64,000 bases of DNA from Bog-532 sp963805255 (GTDB lineage: Bacteria > Actinomycetota > Actinomycetes > Streptosporangiales > Streptosporangiaceae): assembly GCA_963805255.1 (NCBI GenBank), contig CAWDTK010000028.1, positions 1 to 64,000 of the forward strand, written 5' to 3'. Positions 26,004 to 36,336 of this stretch are shown piece by piece (within the stretch, counting starts at the first letter, position 1; each line of letters starts with the position of its first letter). The notes beneath the pieces were generated by a model. It made no database searches and had not been told where the DNA came from. It saw nothing but the letters and a program-made list of their open reading frames with translations. The translations under genes were made by a program, and so were the position numbers.

Positions 26004-26275
26004 GCGTGTCAGTACGGATCCCCACCATCCTGCGGTCCTATACGGGCGGTGCGGCGGAGGTCAGCGCCAGCCACGGGACGCTTCGTGAGGTGATCGCCGG
26101 GCTGGATGCCAGCTACCCCGGCATCGCCGGGCGGATCGTCGACGACGGCGGCAAGCTCCGCAGGTTCGTCAACGTCTACGTCGGCGAGGAGGATGTCCGG
26201 TTCGCGCAGGGTCTTGACACCCTTGTCCCCTCGGGTGCGCACGTCTCGGTCATCCCTGCGGTGGCCGGCGGTTAG
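26000..26275 (+). CDS. ThiS/MoaD-family sulfur carrier protein
   Basis: 91-residue beta-grasp protein ending in GG (SVIPAVAGG), the tail that is adenylated and thiocarboxylated in ThiS, MoaD and CysO. Other family features are VRIPTILRSYTGG at the start, LREVIAGLDASYPGIAGRI and FVNVYVGEEDVRF with GLDTLVPSGAHVS. It overlaps the upstream PLP enzyme by ATGA, which means fixed stoichiometry and direct partnership, as in CysO/CysM. It should therefore deliver sulfide to that enzyme. No E1-like activating enzyme or JAMM protease lies in the window; those would have to be elsewhere. Confidence 0.88.
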   Translation: MSVSVRIPTILRSYTGGAAEVSASHGTLREVIAGLDASYPGIAGRIVDDGGKLRRFVNVYVGEEDVRFAQGLDTLVPSGAHVSVIPAVAGG

Positions 26276-26495
26276 CGCCCGAGCGCCGTCACGGGCGCGG
26301 TAACCGTTTGCTCGCAGACTGTGCATGCTTATCACCGGAGATCTGGCCCGTCCGGTTCGCGTAGACGGTAATCTCGTGTCTGGTCGCCATCGGTCGGACC
26401 CGCTCCTTGGCGTGGCCCGGGCAATGCGATCGAACGGGTTCCGCGTTGCAAGGGCGGAGCTCGAGGCCCGAGCGCAGTTAGGGAGTTGTGTGGAA

Positions 26496-26696
26496 ATGGC
26501 TCAGGGCACCGTCAAGTGGTTCAACGCGGAGAAGGGCTACGGCTTCATCGCCGTGGATAACGGCAAGGACGTGTTTGTCCACTTCTCGGCAATTCAGGCG
26601 GACGGGTACCGCACGCTTGAAGAGGGCCAGCGGGTGGAGTTCGAGATCACGCAGAGCGACCGAGGGCAGCAGGCCGACGCTGTCCGCCTGGTCTGA
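26496..26696 (+). CDS. Cold-shock protein (CspA family)
   Basis: 66-residue OB-fold RNA chaperone. RNP1 is KGYGFIAV and RNP2 is VFVHFSAI; GTVKWFNAEKGYGFI is nearly invariant in the family. ATG 26496 is chosen by family length with AGGGAG about 10 bases upstream; the longer frame from 26325 is unsupported. The 220-bp region before it shows no gene and may hold the long untranslated leader common in csp genes. A strong hairpin closes the transcript. Confidence 0.95.
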   Translation: MAQGTVKWFNAEKGYGFIAVDNGKDVFVHFSAIQADGYRTLEEGQRVEFEITQSDRGQQADAVRLV

Positions 26697-26710
26697 CGCT
26701 CTGACGTCAA

Positions 26711-26741
26711 ATCGGCCCGGTCCCCCAGGGACCGGGCCGAT
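26711..26741 (+). terminator. Hairpin terminator after the cold-shock gene
   Basis: Perfect 14-bp stem ATCGGCCCGGTCCC / GGGACCGGGCCGAT with a 3-base loop, 14 bases after the stop codon. No U-run follows, as is common in high-GC actinobacteria. Confidence 0.8.
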
Positions 26742-26774
26742 CTGCATGGTCCGGGCGGGGCCGTCGGGGCCGCG

Positions 26775-26801
26775 TTTGCACTCTCCCGGTGAGAGTGCTA
26801 A
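26775..26801. promoter_or_regulatory. CIRCE element 1 (HrcA operator) of groEL
   Basis: TTTGCACTC, 9-base spacer, GAGTGCTAA. This matches the CIRCE consensus TTAGCACTC-N9-GAGTGCTAA at all but one base and lies 156 bp before the groEL start codon. HrcA repression under non-stress conditions is the established role. Confidence 0.92.
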
Positions 26802-26809
26802 ACATGGCG

Positions 26810-26836
26810 TTGGCACTCTCCCTATGAGAGTGACAG
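26810..26836. promoter_or_regulatory. CIRCE element 2, degenerate
   Basis: TTGGCACTC, 9-base spacer, GAGTGACAG. The left arm is nearly perfect; the right arm keeps only GAGTG. It begins 35 bp after the start of the first element, on roughly the same helix face. Confidence 0.75.
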
Positions 26837-26956
26837 CGGTAGGCGGGATCGGGCGATGAGGCCTGTGCTCGCGGCAGGAAATGACTGCTCGCGGCTCAGG
26901 CCAGCCGTCGCGGGCGTCGGCTCGATCCGCTAGCAAGCCACGGAGGACTGGAGCCT

Positions 26957-28579
<1,623 letters not shown>

Positions 28580-28596
28580 TCCAGCCCTTTACCGCC

Positions 28597-28627
28597 GAGG
28601 GCCCGGGGGATTTTCCCCCGGGCCCTC
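28597..28627 (+). terminator. Terminator after groEL
   Basis: 13-bp perfect stem GAGGGCCCGGGGG / CCCCCGGGCCCTC with the loop ATTTT, starting 18 bases after the groEL stop codon. Only a short T-containing stretch (GCGTTTCGG) follows. Confidence 0.85.
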
Positions 28628-28792
28628 GCGTTTCGGCGGATGCCCGCGCGTGCGGGCCCGGTAAGACTGCTGGCGCCCTTCACGGGTATGCCGAACGCTC
28701 CGTGCGGCGGCTAGCCTAGGGGTGTCCGTAACATCGGCTCGATCACGTTATTCACCGTTCGTCAGGGTTTTTCTATTCACGTGAGGTCTTGC

Positions 28793-29182
28793 GTGCCTAC
28801 CGGCAAGGTCAAGTGGTACAACTCCGAGAAGGGGTTCGGTTTCCTCGCCCGCGACGACGGGGGCGAGGTCTTCGTGCATTCTTCTGCCCTCCCATCCGGG
28901 ACCACCTCGCTGCGCCCCGGCCAGCGGGTGGAGTTCGGCGTCGCGGAGGGCCGGAAGGGTGCGCAGGCCCTTCAGGTGCGGCTCATCGAGCCGCCGCCCA
29001 CCGTCACCGTGAAGGTGGCCCGCAAGAAGCCAGATGAGATGGTCGTGATCGTCGAGGACCTTATCAAGCTGCTCGACGGAGTGTCGAACACCTACCGGCG
29101 CGGCAAGCATCCGGACAGCCCCGATGCCAAGAAGATCGGTGCTATGCTGCGGGCCGTCGCCGACGATGTCGAGGCCGGCTGA
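28793..29182 (+). CDS. Cold-shock-domain protein with C-terminal extension
   Basis: 129 residues: an N-terminal cold-shock domain (GKVKWYNSEKGFGFLARDD with RNP2 VFVHSSAL) followed by about 60 extra residues including MVVIVEDLIKLLDGVSNTYR and AKKIGAMLRAVADDVEAG. This two-part form is standard in actinobacteria next to DUF3027. GTG 28793 is favoured because GAGG lies 6 bases upstream; GTG 28781 is the alternative. It ends 6 bases before the end of the convergent MFS gene. Confidence 0.88.
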   Translation: MPTGKVKWYNSEKGFGFLARDDGGEVFVHSSALPSGTTSLRPGQRVEFGVAEGRKGAQALQVRLIEPPPTVTVKVARKKPDEMVVIVEDLIKLLDGVSNTYRRGKHPDSPDAKKIGAMLRAVADDVEAG

Positions 29183-29187
29183 CGGTT

Positions 29188-30703
29188 TCAGCCGGCCTGC
29201 GCTGGCCCGGGTCGCCGGCCTGGGCCGTGCTGGGGTGCGGCGGCCGCTCCGGCCAGCAGGCGCCGCCGCCGCGACAGCACCAGGAGCACCATGGCGGCGC
29301 CCAGGCCGGCGGCGCTGATCCACAGCCCCACCGGGCCGCTGCCCGTCATCGAGACCAGCACGCCCGCGAGCCCCCCCGCCACCCAGGACACCTGGTGGAG
29401 CGTCTCGGACACGGCGAACGTGGACGTCCGGGTCTGCTCCGGGATCTCCCGCTGCACGGTGGAGTCCAGCGCGAGCTTGGCCAGCACGGCCCCCACCGAC
29501 GCTACGAACGCGACGATCAGCGCCGTGCCCAGGCCGAAGAACACCGCGCACACGGTGGATGTCGCCGTGGAGACAACCAGCACGCTGAACGCCATCAGGT
29601 GCGGCACGCGGGAGCGGAACAGCGAGCCGGCCGCCGTGCCGATCAGCCCGCCGGCGGCCGCGGCGAACACCAGCGCGCCCAGCGCCAGGTTCTGCGAGAA
29701 GCCGTGGAAATGCGCGCTGCGCAGCAGGAACGCGAGGAAGAAGACCATGAAGCCGGCGAAAACGCGCACCGCCGCGTTGGCCCACATCGCCTCGGCGACG
29801 ATCGGCCCGACCGACCGTAGCCGCCTCCGCCCCTGCGGCCTGGCTTCCCGGCGTCCGGGCTCGTCCCGCGGGCGTGTCGTGCCCGGGCGGCCACGGACCC
29901 CGTCGCCGGGGGCGACCGGGCCGGGCCGCACGGGGTAGGCCCCCAGGCCGGCGGATCCCGCGCCGGCCACGGCCTCCCCGGCGAGCGGTTCCGGCTCGGG
30001 CACGGTGTCGTCGATGTGGTCAGGGACCCGGGCCCCGAGCACCATGGCCCCCAGGTAGATGAGGGTGCCGATCCGCAGCGCCCAGGGCGCGCCGGCCACG
30101 TCCTGGATCCCGAAGGCCACCGGCGCGGCCACGGCCGAGGCCAGGACCGCTGCCAGGCCGTTACGCGCGTTCGCCGTCACCAGCGTGATCTCGGCGGGCA
30201 GCAGGCGCGGGGTCACCGAGCTGCGGGTGATGGCGTACGCCTTCTGCAGGACCAGCACGCCGAACGCCGCCGGGAACAGGGTGACCGGATCACCCGTGAC
30301 CGCGCCCGACATCGCCCAGCACAAGAGGCCACGGGCGAGCATGGTCCCCATCATGATGTAACGGCGTCCCTGCCGGAACGTGGTCCAGCATCGGCCCGAT
30401 GAACGGCGCGAGCAGCACGAACGGCGTGATGGTGAGGACGAGGTAGAGGACGACCTGACTGCGGGCCTCGTGCAGGGAGGTGTTGAAGAACACGGTGCCG
30501 GCCAGGGCCACGGTCACGAAGGCATCACCGGCACTGCCCGCCGCGGTCAGCTCGATGAGACTCGACAGGCCGGTGCGGCCCGCACCGGACGCGCCGCTCA
30601 GCCGGTGCACAAACCGTCCCACCTGCCGGTTCGCGGAGGCACCCGCCCGCACGGCAGACCGGGCCGCCTGGCTGGTCGCCCGCCGTGCCTCCGACAGTCC
30701 CAT
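29188..30703 (-). pseudogene. MFS transporter with a single-base frameshift
   Basis: The N-terminal part (ATG 30703) has the basic helix typical of this actinobacterial MFS group and TM1-TM2 ending FVLLAPFIGPMLDH. The rest continues in another frame from RRYIMMGTMLARGLLCWAM to the end, with about ten more helices. Dropping one base at 30379 gives LDHFRQGRRYIMMGT, the expected loop between helices 2 and 3, so a single extra base explains the break. The gene order cold shock / MFS / DUF3027 is conserved, which argues for a working gene in the lineage. Either sequence error or a recent mutation is possible. Confidence 0.8.
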
Positions 30704-30804
30704 GCTTTAAGTATTCGTCTCAGCGGAGACTGCGGTGACCAGCCGGCGCGAATTCCCCGATAGCTGGCTCGTGCAGTCGCCGCGATGAGCGAGAATAACT
30801 AATC

Positions 30805-31659
30805 GTGAGCCCGATCCGTGTCCGCAGCAAAGAGCCAGATCAGGCATGCGCGGAAGCCGTCGGCCTGGCGCGTGCCGCGGTGGAGGACGTCGTCGGCGCG
30901 CCGCAGGTCGGGGAGCACGTCGGCGTCGAGGCGGGAGGCGACCGGGTCGTCACCCACCTGTTCGAGTGCCTCGACCCCGCCTACCCCGGATGGCGCTGGG
31001 CGGTGACCGTGACGCGCGCCGCACGCGCCAAGACCGTCACCGTCGATGACAGTGCGCTGCTCCCTGGCCCTGACGCGCTGCTGGCACCCGCCTGGGTGCC
31101 CTGGCGGGACCGGCTGCAGCCGGGAGACGTGGGCGTGGGCGACCTGCTTCCGGCCCACGACGACGACGAGCGGCTCGTCCCGATGGCGATGCTGGCCGGG
31201 GACGACGCCGTGGTGGACTGGTACGCCGACGGGCCGCCGGAGGCCCCCGATCCGCCCGGGGCGCGGGAAGCGCCGGAGCCGGCTTTCCCGGGCCGGGCCC
31301 GGGTGCTGTCCCCGGCCGGCCGTGATGAGGCCGCCGACCGGTGGTACGACAGCGAGCACGGCCCGCGCACGCCGCTGGCCCGTGCGGCGCCCGCGACCTG
31401 CGCCAGTTGCGGCTTCTTCGTCCCGCTCAGCGGGGTACTCGGCCAGATGTTCGGCGGCTGCGCGAACGCCTACGCCCCGGACGACGGCCGGGTCGTGTCC
31501 GGCGACCACGGATGCGGTGCACATTCGGAATCGGCACTCGCTGGTGCGCCCGCCCACATCGTCTCGCCGGTGATCGACGAGTTCGGCTACGACCTGGTGG
31601 ACCTGCCCGGCGTCTCGCTGGACGAGACTGTCTTCGAGTCGTTCAGCGGCGGGGCCTGA
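30805..31659 (+). CDS. DUF3027 family protein
   Basis: 284-residue actinobacterial protein of the DUF3027 family. Recognisable stretches are ACAEAVGLARAAVEDVVG, HLFECLDPAYPGWRWAVTVT, LLAPAWVPWRDRLQPGDVGV and the Cys-containing CASCGFFVPLSGVLGQMFGG with CANAYAPDDGRVV, which looks like a small zinc site. The function is unknown; its conserved place beside a cold-shock gene and MFS transporter is retained here. The last 73 bases overlap the end of the convergent DUF2530 gene. Confidence 0.9.
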   Translation: MSPIRVRSKEPDQACAEAVGLARAAVEDVVGAPQVGEHVGVEAGGDRVVTHLFECLDPAYPGWRWAVTVTRAARAKTVTVDDSALLPGPDALLAPAWVPWRDRLQPGDVGVGDLLPAHDDDERLVPMAMLAGDDAVVDWYADGPPEAPDPPGAREAPEPAFPGRARVLSPAGRDEAADRWYDSEHGPRTPLARAAPATCASCGFFVPLSGVLGQMFGGCANAYAPDDGRVVSGDHGCGAHSESALAGAPAHIVSPVIDEFGYDLVDLPGVSLDETVFESFSGGA

Positions 31660-31928
31660 CCCGGTTCCTGGCTGTCTGGCCGGGTGGCGCGGCGCCTGGT
31701 GGCGACGGCCCGGCGGCGCTGCAGGTGCGGTACGTACCACAGGCCGAAGAACCCCAGAACCAACCCGGTCACGCAGGTCCATACCCACCAGCGCTCGGCC
31801 GGCGGCAGGCTGCCGCGGATGACCAGGACGACGATGAGCGCGACCACCCAGCCCGCTGTGATGACGGTGGTGATCAGCCGGTCGTTTCCCTCGAGCGGAG
31901 GCGGCGGTGAGCGGCGCGGAGAAGCCAC
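31587..31928 (-). CDS. DUF2530 family membrane protein
   Basis: 113-residue protein with two TM helices (VITAGWVVALIVVLVI and VTGLVLGFFGLWYV) separated by a Trp-rich loop SLPPAERWWVWTC, the DUF2530 pattern. The N-terminus is Pro/Arg-rich (PRRSPPPPLEGNDR), as usual. GTG 31928 is chosen by family length. It lies divergent from the marR gene 192 bp away and its 3' end overlaps DUF3027 by 73 bases. The function is unknown. Confidence 0.8.
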   Translation of the reverse strand: MASPRRSPPPPLEGNDRLITTVITAGWVVALIVVLVIRGSLPPAERWWVWTCVTGLVLGFFGLWYVPHLQRRRAVATRRRATRPDSQEPGQAPPLNDSKTVSSSETPGRSTRS

Positions 31929-32094
31929 GACAGCCAGCGTACGTGCCTGCGCGGCCCCCGGGTGACGGCCCTCGCCCGTGATGTCCCCTGCCGTGCCCGG
32001 GGTCCGTGATGTACTTTGATCATCCGGCCGCAGGCGCCCGTTGCCTGCTCGTGCGCGATCGGCGGTTTGCGGAACGCCGCCGCACCGCATATCG

Positions 32095-32120
32095 TTAGCT
32101 CAGGTAATGACTCAGGCTAA
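32095..32120. promoter_or_regulatory. Putative autoregulatory MarR operator
   Basis: TTAGC (32095-32099) and GCTAA (32116-32120) form an inverted repeat, and CTCAGG occurs twice between them (32099 and 32111). The site covers the marR start codon and lies just after TATCGT (32089-32094), a possible -10 box. MarR binding here would block its own promoter. Confidence 0.45.
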
Positions 32121-32593
32121 TGAAGATGACACTTACGCAGGCAAGGTCAACGCAGCCACGGTCCGATGTGGGCCTGGCCACCGCGTTGCGGATTTCCGTC
32201 AGCCGGCTCGCGCGGCGGCTACGGGTAGAGCGCACGGCGCACGGCATGCCGGAGCCGGAGCTGTCCGACACGCAATTCGCCACCCTTTCGGCGCTGGAGC
32301 GCCACTCGGCCATGACGCCGGGCGAACTCGCCGAATACGAGAAGGTGCAGCCGCCCTCGATGACGCGCGTCATCGCCGTCCTGGCGGAACGCGGCCTGGT
32401 GATGCGGGCACCGCACACGATCGACCGGCGCCAGGTTGTCCTGACCGTGACGGAGGCGGGCCGGGCCGTAGTGGAGCGGTCGCGCCGCCGCCGGGACGAG
32501 TGGCTGTCGAAGCGGCTCAAGGAGCTGACCCCGCGGGAGCGCGCGATGCTGCGCGCCGCGGCACCGATCCTGGAGAAGCTCAGCCAGTCCTGA
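32120..32593 (+). CDS. MarR-family transcriptional regulator
   Basis: 157-residue winged-helix protein. The MarR core is ELSDTQFATLSALERHSAM, then TPGELAEYEKVQPPSMTRVI and the wing VLAERGLVMRAPHTIDRRQV (DxR motif). ATG 32120 has no ribosome site, consistent with a leaderless mRNA from the nearby -10 box. An internal start at 32126 is possible. This MarR next to DUF2530 and upstream of thpR recurs in actinobacteria; its ligand is unknown. Confidence 0.9.
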   Translation: MKMTLTQARSTQPRSDVGLATALRISVSRLARRLRVERTAHGMPEPELSDTQFATLSALERHSAMTPGELAEYEKVQPPSMTRVIAVLAERGLVMRAPHTIDRRQVVLTVTEAGRAVVERSRRRRDEWLSKRLKELTPRERAMLRAAAPILEKLSQS

Positions 32594-32753
32594 AGCGGCC
32601 GGCTTCCGCCGGCACCCGTCCAGCCTTCCCGGACGGCCGCCGCCTGACGCCTGCCACTTTCCAGGTGCCGCGCAGGCCGGAGGCGGGCCAAATCGCCGGG
32701 CCGGCGCACTGGCGCTCCCGTCGGCTGTAAGCGGGCGGGAAGCTGCTACCAAT

Positions 32754-33317
32754 GTGCGCATGAGACTGTTCGTCGCCCTCGCGCCACCGCCAGCGGTGCT
32801 CGACGAACTCGACGCGGCGGTGGCGCCGTTGCGCGCGGCACGGCCCGACCTGCGCTGGACCAGCCGGGATGCCTGGCACATCACGCTGGCCTTCCTGGGT
32901 GAAGTCAGTGAGACGGCGGAGCCCCGGCTGACGCCACGGCTGGACCGCGCCACGGCCCGGCACCATCAGTTCCGCCTCGCGTTCGCCGGCGCGGGTGCCT
33001 TCTCCTCGGCCGGCCGGGCCCGGGTGCTCTGGTGCCGGCTCAGCGGGGACGACCGCGAGGTGGCCAGCCTGGCCATGTCGGTGGCCGCGGCCGCCCGCCG
33101 CGCCGGGGCACCTGTGCCGGACGAAGGCCGGGCGTTCCGCCCGCACCTCACGCTGGCGCGCTGTCGCGTCCCGGCCGATGCCCGCGCCCTCGTCGCTGCC
33201 CTGAGCGAATACCGGGGCCCGGCCTGGACTGCGGACCGCATTCACCTGATCCGCAGCAGGCCCGGCGGCCAGCCCCGCTACACGACGCTGGGCAGCTGGC
33301 CGCTCGGCCGGGGATAG
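32754..33317 (+). CDS. thpR: RNA 2',3'-cyclic phosphodiesterase
   Basis: 187-residue member of the 2H phosphoesterase family (LigT/ThpR), which opens 2',3'-cyclic phosphates to 2'-phosphates. The two catalytic HxTx motifs are HITL (in DAWHITLAFLGEV) and HLTL (in FRPHLTLARCR). RLFVALAPP is the standard opening. ATG 32754 and 32760 are both possible; neither has a strong ribosome site. It stands alone before a tiny membrane frame. Confidence 0.9.
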   Translation: MRMRLFVALAPPPAVLDELDAAVAPLRAARPDLRWTSRDAWHITLAFLGEVSETAEPRLTPRLDRATARHHQFRLAFAGAGAFSSAGRARVLWCRLSGDDREVASLAMSVAAAARRAGAPVPDEGRAFRPHLTLARCRVPADARALVAALSEYRGPAWTADRIHLIRSRPGGQPRYTTLGSWPLGRG

Positions 33318-33326
33318 GCTTGGGGC

Positions 33327-33410
33327 GTGACCCGCGTGCCCCGCTGGCTTCTCCCCGCCGTGCTCGCGCTTCTGGTGCTGACCGTGCTCATCGGCTCGCT
33401 GGTGCGCTGA
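33327..33410 (+). CDS. Possible 27-residue single-helix membrane peptide
   Basis: A short frame from GTG 33327 encodes two basic residues and then one hydrophobic helix (LLPAVLALLVLTVLIGSLV) ending in R-stop. It begins 9 bases after thpR with GGGG upstream. The helix is too regular to dismiss and lies in a strong third-position GC context, but nothing else supports translation. Confidence 0.4.
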   Translation: MTRVPRWLLPAVLALLVLTVLIGSLVR

Positions 33411-33457
33411 GGATTAGCCGGACAGTACCGCCCGGCGGGTGAGCGGGCGGTCCGCGG

Positions 33458-34576
33458 TCAGAGGCGTTCGACGACGTAGTCGATACAGGCGGTCAGGGCC
33501 TCCACGTCGGCGGGGTCGACGGAGGGGAACATCCCGATGCGCAGCTGGTTGCGGCCCAGCTTGCGGTACGGCTCGGTGTCCACGATGCCGTTCGCGCGCA
33601 GCGCCGCGGCGACGGCCGCCGCGTCGACGCCACCGGTGAAGTCGATCGTGCCGACCACCTGTGAACGCTGAGCCGGGTCGGCGACGAACGGCGACGTATA
33701 GGGCGTCTTCTCGGCCCAGGTGTACAGGCGCGCGGCGGAGTCGGCGGTCCGCCCTGTCGTCCAGGCCAGGCCGCCGTGCGCCAGCATCCAGTCGATCTGG
33801 TCCGCGAGCAGCAGCAGCGTCGCGACGGCCGGGGTGTTGTACGTCTGGTCCTTCGCGGAGTTCTCGATCGCGGCCGGCAGGGACAGGAAGCCGGGCACGT
33901 AGCGGTCCGTGGCAGCGATCTCGGCCACGCGGTCGGTGGCGGCGGGCGACATGAGGGCGATCCACAGGCCGCCGTCGGCACCGAAACACTTTTGCGGCGC
34001 GAAAAAGTACACGTCGAAGTCGGCGGGATCGACCGGGAGGCCGCCCGCGGCGCTGGTGGCATCGACGAGGATCAGCGAACCGGGGTCTGCACCCGCGACC
34101 CGGCGGACCGGCATCGCCACCCCGGTCGAGGTCTCGTTGTGGGTGAGGGCGTACGCGTCCACGCCGGGCTCCGCGGTGGCCAGCGGGTGGCGGCCCGGCG
34201 CCGATTCGATCACCGTCGGGGTGCCCAGCCATGGCGCGTCCGCCACCACCGTGGCGAACTTGGCGGAGAATTCACCGAACGCGAGGTGCTGTGACCGGGA
34301 ACGGATCAGCCCGAAGGCGGCGGCGTCCCACAAGGCCGTCGTTCCGCCGTTGCCGAGGACGACCGCGAAGTCCTCCGGCAGCGCGAAGAGCCCGGCCAGC
34401 CCGGCCCGGATCCGCCCGACCAGGGACCGGACGGGCGGCTGCCGGTGCGAGGTGCCCAGGTAGCTGGCGCCGGAACGGGTCAGCGCCGTTACCTGGTCCG
34501 CGCGCACCTTGGACGGCCCGCTGCCGAACCTGCCATCCGCGGGCCTGATCTCGGGGGGAATGACGACGCTGCTCAC
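33458..34576 (-). CDS. serC: Phosphoserine aminotransferase
   Basis: 372-residue class V PLP aminotransferase of the actinobacterial SerC type, making 3-phosphoserine in serine synthesis. It opens PPEIRPADGRFGSGPSKVR. The cofactor region is VLGNGGTTALWDAAAF, the Asp block LILVDATSAAGGLPVD, and the Schiff-base Lys appears in FFAPQKCFGADGG. Family length and a typical C-terminal RNQLRIGMFPSVDPADVEAL confirm it. GTG 34576 is chosen by family length. It follows citA on the same strand across a strong hairpin, so it probably has its own promoter. Confidence 0.95.
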   Translation of the reverse strand: MSSVVIPPEIRPADGRFGSGPSKVRADQVTALTRSGASYLGTSHRQPPVRSLVGRIRAGLAGLFALPEDFAVVLGNGGTTALWDAAAFGLIRSRSQHLAFGEFSAKFATVVADAPWLGTPTVIESAPGRHPLATAEPGVDAYALTHNETSTGVAMPVRRVAGADPGSLILVDATSAAGGLPVDPADFDVYFFAPQKCFGADGGLWIALMSPAATDRVAEIAATDRYVPGFLSLPAAIENSAKDQTYNTPAVATLLLLADQIDWMLAHGGLAWTTGRTADSAARLYTWAEKTPYTSPFVADPAQRSQVVGTIDFTGGVDAAAVAAALRANGIVDTEPYRKLGRNQLRIGMFPSVDPADVEALTACIDYVVERL

Positions 34577-34675
34577 CGCGCCAGCATATCCGCGGCGGGT
34601 CACCGGCGCGGGCACCCGGCCCAGGTCCCCGTCTCGCGTCCGCGCTGCCCGCACCGGGTACCCGGCTCAGACAGC

Positions 34676-34710
34676 GCCGGGCGCCCCGGGCCGGACCCGG
34701 GGCGCCCGGC
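34676..34710 (-). terminator. Terminator between citA and serC
   Basis: 15-bp perfect stem GCCGGGCGCCCCGGG / CCCGGGGCGCCCGGC with a 5-base loop, 26 bases beyond the citA stop codon. It has no T-run. Confidence 0.8.
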
Positions 34711-34736
34711 GATGCAGATCTCCCGGGGCGCGCGGC

Positions 34737-35843
34737 CTACAGCTTGTCGAGCACGTCGCCGACGCCGGGTACCTCACGCACCGGGCGGGCCGCCGGGCCG
34801 ACATACCGGGCGCTGGGCCGGATCAGCCGGCCGGTGCGCTTCTGCTCCAGGATGTGCGCGGCCCACCCCGCGGTGCGTGCGCAGGTGAACATCGAGGTGA
34901 ACAAGTTGGCCGGGACCTCGGCGAAGTCCAGGACGATGGCCGCCCAGAACTCCACGTTGGTCTCGAGCACCCGGTCAGGCCGCCGCGCGCGCAGTTCCGT
35001 CAGCGCGGCATTCTCCAGGGCCAGGGCCACCTCATACCGGGGTGCGCCCAGTTCCTTGGCCGTCCGGCGCAGCACGCGGGCGCGCGGGTCTTCGGCCCGG
35101 TACACACGGTGCCCGAAGCCCATCAGCCGGTCCCCCCGGTCGAGCAGCGACTTCACGTAGGCGCCCGCGTCGCCCGTCCGCTCCACCTCCTCGACCATGT
35201 GCAGCACGCGCGCCGGCGCGCCACCGTGCAGCGGCCCGGACATGGCACCGATCGCGCCGGACATCGCCGCCGCGGCGTCGGCACCGGTCGAGGCGATGAC
35301 GCGGGCGGTGAACGTGGAGGCGTTCATGCCATGCTCGGCCGCCGAGACCCAGTAGGCGTCGACCGCCTTGACGTGCCGCGGATCGGGGTCACCCCGCCAG
35401 CGGATCATGAACCGCTCAGGTATCGTCTTGCCCGCGTCCACCCGGCGCTGTGGCACCAGAGGCAGGCCGAGGCCGCGGGCCGACTGGGCCGCAAACGACA
35501 GTGCGGTCACCGAGATCCGGGCAAGATCGTCACGGGCCTCGTCATCGCTGCTGTCGAGCAGCTGCTTGATGCCCCACGCCGGGGTCAGCGTGGCCAGGGC
35601 GCTCTGCACATCGACCCGGGTGTCGCCGGAGTGTACCGGGAGAGGGAACACCTCGGCCACGGGAAGGCCCGGGGTGAAAGAGTTATCGACCAGGAGGCCC
35701 CACACGTAGCCGAACGAGACGTGACCCGTCAGCTCCTCGATATCCACCCCGCGATAACGGAGCGAGCCGCCTTCCCTGTCTGGCTCGGCAATCTCGGACT
35801 CGAAGGCGATAACGCCTTCCAGCCCTGGCTTGTAGTCGGCCAT
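34737..35843 (-). CDS. citA: Citrate synthase (type 2, CitA-like)
   Basis: 368-residue citrate synthase condensing oxaloacetate with acetyl-CoA. Catalytic His and Asp lie in SAAEHGMNASTFTARVIAST, GAMSGPLHGGAPARVL, MGFGHRVYRAEDPRA and NVEFWAAIVLDFAEVP. The opening GLEGVIAFESEIAEPD with LRYRGVDIEEL is typical. ATG 35843 follows AAGGAGAAGGAG by about 7 bases; the longer frame is spurious. It is the usual neighbour of serC and (divergently) pdxH. At 368 residues it is a standard short form. Confidence 0.95.
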   Translation of the reverse strand: MADYKPGLEGVIAFESEIAEPDREGGSLRYRGVDIEELTGHVSFGYVWGLLVDNSFTPGLPVAEVFPLPVHSGDTRVDVQSALATLTPAWGIKQLLDSSDDEARDDLARISVTALSFAAQSARGLGLPLVPQRRVDAGKTIPERFMIRWRGDPDPRHVKAVDAYWVSAAEHGMNASTFTARVIASTGADAAAAMSGAIGAMSGPLHGGAPARVLHMVEEVERTGDAGAYVKSLLDRGDRLMGFGHRVYRAEDPRARVLRRTAKELGAPRYEVALALENAALTELRARRPDRVLETNVEFWAAIVLDFAEVPANLFTSMFTCARTAGWAAHILEQKRTGRLIRPSARYVGPAARPVREVPGVGDVLDKL

Positions 35844-36336
35844 CGGTGTCTCCTTCTCCTTGCGGGACGGCGTCGGCTCGTGCGCCAGGCGGACGTTGTG
35901 CGTCCGGGCGTCATTCACCGTGACGGTCCTGCCGTGGCCCGCGTCGGGTGCGTTCGGCAACCCGGCCAGGGGACGCGAAAGGGCCGCGCGGACTTCAGGC
36001 CGCGCTGTACCTCTGTTCTCTTATTCAATATCGCCAGGCCTACTTGGCGGTAGCCGACAGCGATGTGAGGATCGTTACTCATGGAAACGACAGTACGTCC
36101 TGTCAGGTGTGACCAGGTTGGCACATGCGCTCTGGCCTGCGAAAACGAGGCCTTGCCAGTTCTCGCCGTTTCCGGCGGCTGCCCGCTGTCATGTGCCCGG
36201 GATGTGCCCGGCCTATTGCGGAAGTTTGCCGCGTGCACTCCGGGCTGGCCCTCGGCCGTGCCGAGTATTTATCCGGCATGCTGGCCGCATTCTGGCCTCG
36301 TCCATGGGCGTACTTCCGTTGCGATGGGTCTGTCAC
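35844..36336. other. Intergenic region with partial copies of the pdxH start region
   Basis: 493 bases between citA and a small membrane protein. GTTACTCATGGAAACGAC (36075-36092) closely matches GTTACTTATGGAAACGAC (37354-37371), the ribosome-site-to-start segment of pdxH. CATGTGCCCGGGATGTGCCC (36194-36213) resembles CATGTGCCCGGAATGCGCCC near 37283. The frames over it do not look like proteins. The region may hold the original pdxH start, displaced by an insertion. Confidence 0.4.

Noticed and set aside
28781..28792. Earlier GTG start for the second cold-shock gene
   Set aside because: The GTG 28781 start would include the GAGG ribosome site of GTG 28793, which fits the family start better.
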